A stretch of 64,000 nt of DNA from Bursaphelenchus xylophilus (lineage: Eukaryota; Nematoda; Chromadorea; Rhabditida; Aphelenchoididae), in the NCBI GenBank assembly GCA_904066235.2, contig CAJFCV020000005.1, positions 1,116,001-1,180,000 on the forward strand, given 5' to 3'. The stretch's first letter is position 1, and every line of letters starts with the position of its first letter. Below, piece by piece: positions 10,940-22,900 of this stretch. The translations under genes were made by a program, and so were the position numbers. The notes below the pieces were generated by a model. The model was not told where the DNA came from. It was given only the letters and a program-made list of their open reading frames with translations, and searched no databases.

Positions 10940-13900
10940 TTATCCATACAAATACATAACTACTACTATAAAAAACAAGCTTAAAAAATCACAAGCTTCA
11001 ATGGAATTCCCTGAATTTTGATTTTGTATAGTGTTTTCGGTCCAAATATTTCTCGTGAAGATTAGCTGATTTGACGAGAACGTGGCACAATATTGTTTTA
11101 GAAAGTTGTTCCCGAACACCCAGCTGGGCTCGCCGAGAACTCGATCGCGCGGATTCAGCATTATTGCTAATGTTTTGCCCTGAAATTTGACATTTCAATG
11201 CTTAAAATAATCACTAAAAAAATTACTGTACAATCACCCACCATCATATAGTATTGTGGCTCCCAGGCCAGCTGATAGCCAGCAATATCAATGTAGATGG
11301 TCGGTAAATTCTCAGTGTTTCGAATAGAATAAGTTGTTATGTTCGAGCGAATAGGTGTAGCGCCAAAAATCGAGAGAATCTGCAGCATTACTTGTCGCGG
11401 GACCAGGGTAAACGCTTCTGCTGGGTCTACAGTGGCAATAAATTCTGTTTGATCGACGAAATTTGCGATCAACACTCTGAAATAGTGATAAAATCAAGGG
11501 TAAATAACAGCAACAAGAAATACGAGGGCTCCTCTTACCGGTTAATCCTAAAATTCCAGCTACTTGAGTTCACACTAGGCGCTACAATATGATCTCTAGC
11601 GCAGTTCACTGTATCCATCTCGCCAAAAGTTATATAGCCCAGATTTCCGGGTGGTCGCAGGACCCGTTTTCGATCAGGATCATCAATTTTCTCAGTTAAG
11701 ATTGTAAACTGTTGCGCGGAAATTCGCCGAAGAAAATTGTTGAAGGGACTTTGGATATTTGGACCTTGCTGAAGGCCAAGTACGCCATCCGCGGCGTGAT
11801 AACGGACAGTGGACTTGTAAGCGGACCCGAATTGATGACGAAGCGTTATGTAGTGCTCAATCTGGAAATGTATTTTTAGAGGGATCGGGCTTGTTTCGTA
11901 TGGCGACATGTGCCGAGTTTATATATTATACTAGTCGGGTTTGGGCGAGGTAAACATTGTTTTACAATAATTTTGAAAACGTAGAATGCAATAAAAATCT
12001 TTCGCAAGGATAAACGAAGATCGCGTTTTGCGAAACTTCCATTCAAAATCTTTTTCGACCCTTACAGCACCGCCTCTCTAGCCGCGGAGGCTTGTTTCAC
12101 GTGCAAATAGGCAGTAACTAGAGTTAGCAAAACCGCAGAAAAAAAAGAGAAAACGTGAGAAAAAAGTAGAGTAGTAACTGGAGTAACCTTCTTTTTCCCT
12201 TTTGATTCTTTTATGGACTTTGGCAGAGCATCTTGGGCCATACCTTTGTACGTGAAATAAGCTTCTGTGGGTACCGAGGCTCAATGTTCGTAAAAGGATT
12301 TTGAATGGAAGTTTCGCAAAATGCGATCTTCGTTTCATCTTGCGAAAGATTTTTTTATCGCATCTGGATTTTCAAAACTAATTTGAAATAATCAAAAAAC
12401 ATATCTGCTCGAGATGGACCAATTACGGAACGTAACAACGGCATTGCGACAAATGAGCTTTTCGACATGATCAAGGAAGAATGAGCTTTTTGACATGATC
12501 AAGGAAGAAGAACAAATGGCCAAGACACGAAAGGAAAACCCCTTCCCAGTGCGATCGTATGCAAATATTCAACACAATGTAAGACTCCCAAAACAAAGAT
12601 GTTATCATGCCTTTTCTGTTATTCGCTACCGTTCATACCAATGCAACTGTCAAACAACCAAGAAGAAGTCTTGAATGAGATGGAAAATGCGACAGAAACA
12701 CATGTAGACATCCTAGAAACCAACTAAAATACGTGCAGTCCCCACGAAGACATACAAGAGGATTTACTGGAATACGTAGACGGGATACTACCTATTCGTA
12801 AAATCTGGATAATTTGGGTTACCGTAATAGCCGTAGTCCAGTCATTAGAAAATAGAAGTATATTTTTCTCTAGAAGCCTTCGAAGAAGCGAGCCCGGTAC
12901 GTCTTCAGCCTCAAGAAGAACAAATAGAACTGCTCCTTGAACCAAGCACCATAAAACGTCCAAACAGATATTTAGAAGACCTCCTGGACGTAACGCAGAG
13001 GGAGGGGAGTGTTGTGACGTCACCAGGTTCAAGACTGATATGAAACCCGAAAAATTATGGCCCACGAAAGCGCAGACAGATTTTACTATTTCACTAAGAC
13101 TGTCACTGACGTAGAAGAACTCGACATCGATGTGAACAAGCAAATTCGGCTTGCTAAATTGGACTTTAGGGTACCATTCAAAGTGATCCCAGCGGCATAA
13201 CAAACCATAATAAAGCCATAACCCAATCATTCCCACCTGGCCAACTGACAAGGGAATGGACTTTATGTGTAAATCGATTTTGGCTTGGGACATAGTCAGA
13301 TCAAAAGGTGTGTGTTAGTCGATTATTCACTTGGGGGGAAATCTCTGCGCGGGGCTTCAAAGCCGAAAAAATCGGCTTCAAAGTTTGGACGAAAATCAAA
13401 GGAAAAGGATAGGATCCCGGAAAAGGAGCCATAAAAAGAGTGAAGCAGTGGCCGAGTGGTCAGTGCGCTTGCTTTTTGCGCAAAAGGTCGCAAGTTCGAA
13501 TCTGCTTCCATTCATAACTTTTTTAAACAAAAACTTCTATTAATTTTTTCCCTTGAACTCGATTATCGATGCAAGAAGCATATTTTAAACGGAACCTTTC
13601 CATTTTCAACGGCTTTGCACTTTCCTTTTACAGTTTTAGAGCGCAGAGCACAACATCAACCTGATGTATTCAAAAACAACTTTCCATTATGTTAACTTTT
13701 TTCTGTATACCACTTTTTTAAATGTACAGCCGGATTAGCACGAAGAAAGCAGAAGTAAAAAACTATAATAATGATTTGAGCTTGGAAAGACTCGAACCTG
13801 CAACCTTTTGCGCAAAAAGCGAGCGCACTGACCACTCGGCCACTGCTTCACACTTTTTATAGCTCCTTTTCCGGGATCCCTATCCTTCGATTTTCGTCTA

Positions 13901-16900
13901 AACTTTGAAGCCGATTTTCTCGGCTTTGAAGCCCCGCGCAGAGATTTCCCCCCAAGTGAATAATCGACTACCACACACCTTTCGATCTGACCAGGTCTCA
14001 AGCCAAAATCGATTTACACATAAAGTCCATTCCCTTGTGAGGACTCCATATCTGAACTTGTTTTACAGATGTTCAACGTCAGCGGTATTTGATCAATATT
14101 CAGATAATTTCGTAAGTTTTCATCAAGTTTTAAGCACAAATTTCATGAAAATTGTATTTTTTAGTTGGAAAATTTTTCCACTGTCGCAATATATAGGCAG
14201 AGAATGTGCCGTAATTTTCAAACTACGCTCTAAAGAGACTGACAAAATTGTACCAATGGAAGATCACGGATCAAAATACATAATTGCCCTTTTCCATAAA
14301 CCAACAACACCTAGACTTACAGTAAACGGGCCAAGATAAAGTAACGGCTCTTGGCCCTTGGGCCAAGGGAGTCAACAAAAAGATGGGCCTTTTGCCGTAG
14401 GAGATCCGAAGCAGTTCGTAAGATACAAACCTATATTGACCAGATCGTACCCATTCATCTGCCAATCTTGAGCCAGACGATTTACAAGTCTGGCGGCCAA
14501 CAAACACCCGTAACCGAGCTCCAGAATTTGCTGCAAGATGATTCATCCGTCTATTTCACCACAAACCTGACTACCAAAATATTTTGAATTTTTAGAAAAA
14601 TATTTTTTTTGTAGACAGTTTCAAAGTTACAATTACTATACCCAAACGTAAAAAGTTTTTGTGACACAATTTTGAGCGTTTGAAAAATATAACCGTAATT
14701 AATCAATGTAATCCGCAAAACCTTCTTTTTTGTAAATTGAAAATAGAGACTTCGAGCTGCGTCCTATATTTTTGATTTTTCTGAACAAATATTTTGTTGG
14801 ATTGTATCGCAACTCTCGTCATTTCTCTCTTCTTTTCGCGAAACGCGAAAATAACTCTCTTCGCTTTTTTCTAACGCAGAAATTATTGCGAAACAAATCT
14901 ATCGCATTCTAGAAACGAATTATGTCACGACATATTTGTCTAAATTTCGAAATTGTTATGAAATAATGTTTACATTGCCCTCATCTGAGCAGTATATAAA
15001 CCCGGCCCAAGCCATCTTAGAGGAGTCGCCTACGAAAACTGAAGTAAGGTATATTCCTCTACTCTGGAATTGTATACGCTGATTCTATTCAAATAAACTA
15101 CCGTGTATAACCTTTTTGGACTAATCTTCGACACCACTAGACTTTATTGACTTATTGCACGGGGCGCAATAATTTGGAAGAATTTGGAGATGTATATTAT
15201 CCTTAAAATTACGTGTTTCCAGTTTCAAGTGTTGAATACAATGGATCAATCCCGACCCATTGCGCTGTGACCCAAACAGTGATGCTCCATCTATCGACGT
15301 GTCTCCATTCGGGAGCTAAAAAATCTCCTTGAGTTTGCGCTTACAGGGACTGCTTAAATTTAAACAAGCGCTTTTTTTCAGGGACAGCGTAATATCAGAA
15401 ACAAATCGAAGACCGCGACCGAGCATAGCCGCGATTGTGAAATTTGGCGTAATCCGTTTACCGGCCTACTTAATGCGAGACGCGAACAGAAGTGTATGAA
15501 GCCCTGTCAGACGTTATAGCGAGGTCATAACAAAACAATTAATCTTTTGCCAAGTGATGACAAGGGAAGGCAGGCTTATTCTGCCGCATTCATATTCGCA
15601 AAACAAACTCTCGGAAGAGAGATCCATCATCGTCATATACGACTATTACAATACAGAAAAAGCATCTCGAGGGAAAAGAATAGCGGCTCGGAACATGAAG
15701 AAAAGACCAATAAAAGTGTCTTCGCCGAACTCGAATAGAGGCACCTTCCCCGATCATGCCCCGCCCCCAAAATACATTACAATAAGATTGTTCATTTTTG
15801 TTTTTGACTTGCTTTCGGGAGAACCTTTTTATATTCCTAAAATAGAGCTACATACTGTAAATCGGTAACAAAAGATTGAAGTTTATCTTCTCTTAATATA
15901 AACTCTCTCTTCTCGTAATTCTACAACATTTTTCATCGATTACCATAGCAAAAATCTTTTTTTACCGTAACGACTTCACGACGGCTTCATTACAACCCCA
16001 CGCTCAAGATCTAATGAAACAGGAAATCGTGGAAATATGCGTCGTAAAGGAGTTCTCACCCCGTTTACGAGCTTAACAACAAGCTATATAAACAAGCTTC
16101 TACTGTCACTTCAGACGCAAAAAAATATCAACATAAGCCATTAACTGATCGAAAAAAAGAAGATGAAGGTGCAATTCTCAAGCGAGAATTGCAGTAACAA
16201 TGAACTGTTATTAATCCTGAAATCATGCCGGCACCTCAAAAATGTTTTACACGCAGTAAGAAAAAGCCGTGAAAAATATTACCGCAAAACTATAAAAATC
16301 GAGGGGGGTCGTGGGAAAAAATTCATATTTCACGGGTCCCGACGGGAATTAATCTGCAGGTGGCCAAGTGTATTGCCAGGCTTCCAGAAGTGCGTACTTT
16401 AAATGAACTGTGGCAACCAAAAAGCGGAGCAAGAAGTATACGTAAGTTCAACGAGCAAACGGAATTAACCAAGACGATCAACGATCTGAGGGATATTGGA
16501 GATAGAGATAAGTTACACCGACGTCATAACAAAAAAATTAAACTTTTGTCAAGTGATGACAAAGGAAGGAAGGCTTGTCCTGCCGCATCCATATTCGCAA
16601 AACAAACTCTCGGAAGAGGGATCCATCATCGTCATAAATGACGATTACAATACAGAACAAACATCTGGAGGAAAAGAATAGCGGCTCGGAACATCAAGAA
16701 AAGACCAATAAACGACTGAAGTTTATCTTCTCTTAATATAAACTCTCTCTACTCGTAATTCTACATCATTTTTATCACATGTGAAGCTACCAGAAAGACG
16801 ACCAAATCGATGGATGTAAATGGAATGGTGCAATGCAATCCATCAGGTGCCGTAAGAGACCAAAAGATAGTGATCCTGGGACAAGTGCAAAGTCCCGCAT

Positions 16901-19900
16901 TTGTCTCAAAATATCTTCCTGCCTATTCAACCACCCCTGCAACCAATAGCATTAAGCCGCTTACAGATGAAACGAAGTGACTTCACAATGCCTTTACGAA
17001 ACGGGCGTAATTAAGCTACTATATACTCTGTGAATTGACCATCAAAACAACAATCGTTTTTTACCGTAACGACTTTACGGCGGCTTCATTGCAACCCCAC
17101 GCTCAAGATCTAATGAAACAGGAAATCGTGGAAATATGCGTCGTAAAGGAGTTCTCACCCCGTTAACGAGTTTAACAACAAGCTATATCCGCAAGCTTCT
17201 ACTGTCACTTCAGACGCAAAAAAATATTCAACAGAAGCGATTAACTGATCGAAATAAGGTAGATCAATTAGCAATTCGCAAGCGAAGTTCAGATGGGATG
17301 AATTCTTGAGATCTCTGCGTTATAAATTTGCTGTTGCTGAAGAATTGCTACCTCCTTTGTTGTGGAGGTCGCGAAAAAAACCCGATTTGCTTCTTTAGGA
17401 GGTCGCAAATTGAGGTTTCCGCTACCTTTTGAAAGCGAATCCAGCAAAAATCCTCGAGCTCGAGAAAAAATTCTTATTCCTTCGCTCTTACATATAATAG
17501 ACCCTCTGCTACATCCTCCATTCACGATATTACTACGTAAGTTTAATTTTCTTTTGGCATACAACTGCATTACAAATTTTCTGTCCTTGTGGCCGGGTAC
17601 TACGGAAATGGAGCTGCAGGATTTGGAGCTAATAAATGAGGTATACAGAGGTATACATACCATAGAAACTTACTCATTTTTTACGCTTAGAGAAGACAAA
17701 AGCGTTGCGAAAAAACGCTTGTCTACTACAAGCTTAAAATGTGTTGTTGTGACGTCACCAGGCTGATAGGAAGCCCGAAAATATCCTTTATGGTAAACAA
17801 CTATTTTGCAGGACCAAAATATCCTTTATAAACAACCCTTATTTTCTATTCACTCCGACATCACTAATTCACTTTTTTTTTAAACTGGTGTCTAGTATAA
17901 TATCAAAGTGTTTCGCCCAGTGCGGGCGTAATTTGACTCCAAAAAAGCTGACACTGTCACGTGAAAAAACAAGAACTGTACGTAAAAACAACATCTCGCG
18001 AAGAGAACGTTTTATTGGCTGAGGTTCGTAAGTTCGAAACGTTACAAAGGCAGGTAAAAAAGTCGTTGGAGAAAATAAGTGGGCATCATGTACAATGGCT
18101 AACGCTTTTAAATGAACTACGAGATGGCAATCACAGCGGAGCAAGAATTATACGATAAGGTCAACGAGCAAATGGAATTAACTAAGACGATCAACGATCT
18201 GGAGGATATGAAGACAGAGATAAGTGAACAATTAAGACTAGTACACGTGGCCTTAAATAAATTGTATGGAGGCAATGCCAATACCAAGCAGCCATCAACA
18301 ACAAAGGAAAAATCCAACTACACGGAACCGTGAGTTAAGTTGCCACAGATCCAATTGCCCATATTTAAAGGAGATGAATCTATGCGGACGGCATTCTGGG
18401 ACACCTTCAGGTCCTTAATACATGACAATCAGACCCTCTCCAATATATTTATCAAAGTTCCAATATCTATTGTCAGGTTTACAAGGCGATGCAAAAAAGG
18501 CGGTGGATGGGTACACGGTCACAGCTGAGAATTATGACCTCGCATTACATACGTTGCAAGTTCGGGTTGGCCAATCTACCCGCATCAGACAGTCTCTGAT
18601 AGATCGGTTGCATAAATTGAGGCCACAATCTAATTCACCACCGAATCTAAAGTCATATGTGCTGGAAGTTGATGCGTTACGACAACAGTTGAACAAACAA
18701 GACGTCCTCCGTAACTTCCCCTTGAGTACTTCGAATATATTTTATGCCAAAATTTGCCGGCAAAGATCACCGAAAAATTACAGGACTCCAAACGATTGGC
18801 AGATATTAATTCTATTGACTTTGTTTGACTGTTATTGGACATAATAGAAGATAAAAAAGTAAATTGCTTTCTACATCCAATTAAAATCTTTGGAAACTTT
18901 GGATCAGAGAAGGCCACAACTGCTATGGTAGACATGTCAACCTGCTCTTACGGTGATGGAAAATGTAGGACAAAACCAAACGAACTCATAAGATATGGCT
19001 TATAAAATGGAGGTCCCGGCGGGAGCAGTGAGCCAATACAAGTCAGCTTCAGGACCCATCCGTTCAACTTTGGGCCCCTTATTGGCACTGGCAAAACAAG
19101 CTATAACCCACGTAAAACACCAAGAACCGTAAGTGGCGCAAAAACAACAATCATTGTAATGTTTTGAAGGATTCAGCACACACGAATAACGCAACAAACA
19201 TCACGATACGTAACATAACTCGCGGCTATTATAATTAGTACATAGATTTCGTGATATTTATCATTTTGCTTCATTAACCCAAGCTAGACTTTGAGGAATA
19301 AATACTATCAATTGGTACAATTTGGTAACAAAGGCATGGTCAAGCCTCGTGGCCAAAAAATTTGAATTTACCCGGAACTCTCCTTAAATTTCCGATCATT
19401 GCTATACAGCGTAAGTTAGCTTTCACGTTTTCCAAACACCTGTATACTACGTAAGTTAGCTTTCTTTTTCTCAATCAACTGCATTATAAATTTCCTGTCG
19501 CTGTGTAATAATCGGAAAGGATTGCGAAAGGAATTTGAGAAGAAGAAGACATGAGAAATCCAACAAATCTTCCTTCTTGACCAGGTAGATAGCGATCTAT
19601 TTCTGGTCTACCCGCCTCGCCAACCAAACCCAAACCCAGTAACGGACGTGATATTAATCAACATCTCAAGCGAATGTCGACCAGACGTCGTGTCTAATCT
19701 GACCTTACCATACTTTGGGATCGGCTCATCCACCGAACTGCACAACATCACAATGGCGGTGCACCGTCCAACCAGAGAGCTCTACAGGAGCCTGCTCCTA
19801 AAGAAACCAAAGAGGAGACCAATCCTTTATCAAGGAATGACCCTACAAGGAATCATGGACGACAATATGACATCCTTCGGGATCCAGGAGTTCAACGCAG

Positions 19901-22900
19901 AATACTCTCCAACGGCAGGAACATTGCTTATGGAATTTTATGTCAAACCCAGGCGAGAATTCGTTAGTAGTACAACGACTGTCCAGGACATCGACAATTT
20001 GCGACCAGTGATGGTATGGGCCTTCCTGCTCAAAATAATGGAGCTAGGATTGGCAGATCAAGACCACGGACTAAGAGCAGTCTTAAATAAGTTCCAAAAA
20101 GTGGATGAAGAAGGGAGGAAGATTCACCTCATACCGAGAAACAGTCGTATTTTACGATCAGTTTACAACGATCAGTTTACAATTATCCGGTACAGCCGTC
20201 CGTGTGGAACTACCAGGCATCGCCGACTTCGCCTTCCGACCAGGAACAACTGGAATTAGTGGACGAAGTGTAAGGTAATATCCTATATTATATAAATTGC
20301 CTACGCTTTATAAAAATTTATTTTGGAAAAATTAGATGTTTTATATTTTCGTCCAACATTAATGTTACTCGCAAAATCCAAAAAGTCGTTGGAAAAAATA
20401 ACTGGGCATCATGTATATCGTGCACGATATATCGTTTTCCTATTTTTTTATGTTCTTGTTAATGAGAAAAATAAACTTATTATTATATTGTTCCTGTTGA
20501 ATCCTTCACGAAACTTTTAGGAAGTAATAATTTGTTCTTTTTTGTGTCAATGTTGCTACTCCTTCCGGAAAGTCGCCGGGCTAATTTTTGCACGGTGCCA
20601 TTCCACATAAAATTTCTATATTCACTCGATCAAAAGGGAGACAAACTCAGAAAAATAAATCGGTGTTTTCGCTGCCTCCAGTTTCTACAAGAAGGGCACA
20701 ATTGCGGTTCCGTATGTAAACAGTGTTCAGGATCCCATCACTATACCTTGTGTCCACAAACTTTATCTTCGTCGCGTACCTTTCCAAATCAACGACGTAA
20801 ACTGCAACACGTGGACGTGTACAAACACAACAACATCCAATATCATTCAGTAGGACATATGTGTCAAATTGAACAAAAAATCGTGTGCCAAAGCACTCAA
20901 CGTAATGGAAACTTGGATGTGAAAGAAATACCTGGAGAAGTGCTAAACCTCAAAGAAGAAGAATGTCAAATAATGATAGAAAAGAGGAGCTGCAAATATG
21001 GAATATTGACTAAGCAACGCAACTTCTTCGTAACTCAAAACTCGGTAACTATCGACCCTCCAAATCGTTTTTCAACCTTTCTCACAGGACCGACCAAAGA
21101 TAAAAACGTAATTTGCTTTCTACATCCAATTAAAATCTTTACGTAAACACTTATACATACGTCAACAACTAAATGTATGGTAGGTTTGGACAGTAAGAGT
21201 ATCTAAAAAATGACAATATGACGTAAGTTGGGCTTCTTTCTTTTTTTGGTATTTACTGCATTAAAAATTCTCTGTCGCCCATAACAGCGAGATATTTTTG
21301 AAGAGAAAGTAAATCATCTTTTTTTCAGATTTCCACTTATTCCAAACTCACGCTAATCTCATCCTCGATGATACTTCCCATCGCCGTGTCGGACAATTGC
21401 ATCGGAAGAGCCAGATCTTTTGCCGTGGAGGAGCGTGCGCGATTATAGACCTGTCGATTGAACATATTCCCGCATTTGTCGGTGGATAAACATTTCTCAT
21501 CAAAGACGTACAAGTATCTTCCATCCAGTCGGATTTGAATGGAAAAAAAGTTTCCTGAAAGCGTCACACACGAATAGGAAAACATACGTAAAGGATAGGG
21601 TAAAATTTAGGTTGCTCTTTCGAAACGTATAATATGTTGTATTACTTTATTGTAAAAAAATTAAAAAAATATTCAAATTTTGCTTGTATCTATCACAATT
21701 TGGCCGGATAAACATATCATTTATGTGATTGGCGACTTTGCTTATAGTAGACCCTCTTCTACATTCTCTATTCACGATACCACTACGTAAGTTGGCTTAC
21801 TGTCTAACATACTACTGCACAATAATCAAATTTCTTTCGCCAGAGACTGAGATATCTTTGAAATCTCTAAGGCTCGTTATGTTTGCGGCATCATCACGTA
21901 AAAGCCATCATGAAAATCAAACTTGGTAAGTCTCAAAAAAATAAAAAATATCGGTACTTCTCACTTTGCTAGTTCGTATTGAACATGTGAGAGATTTGTT
22001 TTATCTAGGTACCAATACGCAGCAGGATCGTAAGCGTCTTAAGGTAAGAATGAAGAATAGCTGGGTATAAAAGGCTTATCAAAAAGTCTTTAGGTCAAAA
22101 ATTAAAAGATATAAAAAATCCCTTTCCCTTCTAAAATTATCTGACTGTCTATATCTTCCCTTTCTGGAATTTTCTGTAGTTTGCAGCAAAGAGAAAAAAA
22201 ATAACCTTTCTTGTAAAAAAACTAGAAATATCAGAATTCGAAAGTGATTCCGATAAATCCAGAAAAATCCTATATTGTAAACCCTGTAGAAAAAACGCCA
22301 ATAGAATACTATATAAATCCAGCCAATTTTGTTAGTGATATGTGATGTGATTTGATAGAGAATAAAGGATAATTAGATATTTGTAATTGATTCATATTCG
22401 ACTATCCCTACTCTAAAAATTTATATGGTGCATTGGTAAAATCGACATGCTACGCGCACAGAAGACACAGTTAACTATAGCCATCAACGCGCTAAAGGGA
22501 AAGCTCAAATTATGCGAGCAGAAAATCGCCGTCAAGGAAACGAATGATGTTCTGGTGGAAATTAAAATACGACGAGACGCCTTGCCTAGAGATATGAAAA
22601 AAGTCGAGGAACGATTTGCCCAATTTCTGGAAAAGCTGGACAGAAAGAAAGACCTTGTGGTTCCTGTTGTATTAGTATCAAAGAAGGATAAAAATTTATG
22701 ACAAAAGAATTTTCAGAAAAAAATAAAATTTAAATTGCACTGTACTCGTTTTTTGTGGGCCGAATGCACAGTGAAAACCGTTTTTTTCGAACTACCGCAA
22801 AAAATGCAGAGTCCAGAGTTGAGGCGCAGAAAATTCCAAGGATTTTTTGGGCCGACTAACATGTGTGAAAAGTATTGAGAAGCTCTAACAGCCCGACTTT

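Larger units (their letters stand above)
13249..14038. mobile_element. Inverted-repeat element with a tRNA-like unit in each arm
   Basis: Arms 13,249-13,512 and 13,782-14,038 are reverse complements with few mismatches; the loop is about 270 bp. Each arm holds one tRNA-like unit facing the loop. It sits in intron 2 of the A1-family gene. If transcribed across, the arms would form a dsRNA hairpin of about 260 bp. Confidence 0.75.

Noticed and set aside
12724..13293. 189-codon minus-strand frame
   Set aside because: No domain, signal or family seen; it overlaps an inverted-repeat arm and LTR-like sequence inside the debris.
3854..21146. A single intact LTR retrotransposon
   Set aside because: RT, integrase and Gag pieces lie in mixed orientation, all are frameshifted, and no matching LTR pair flanks them.
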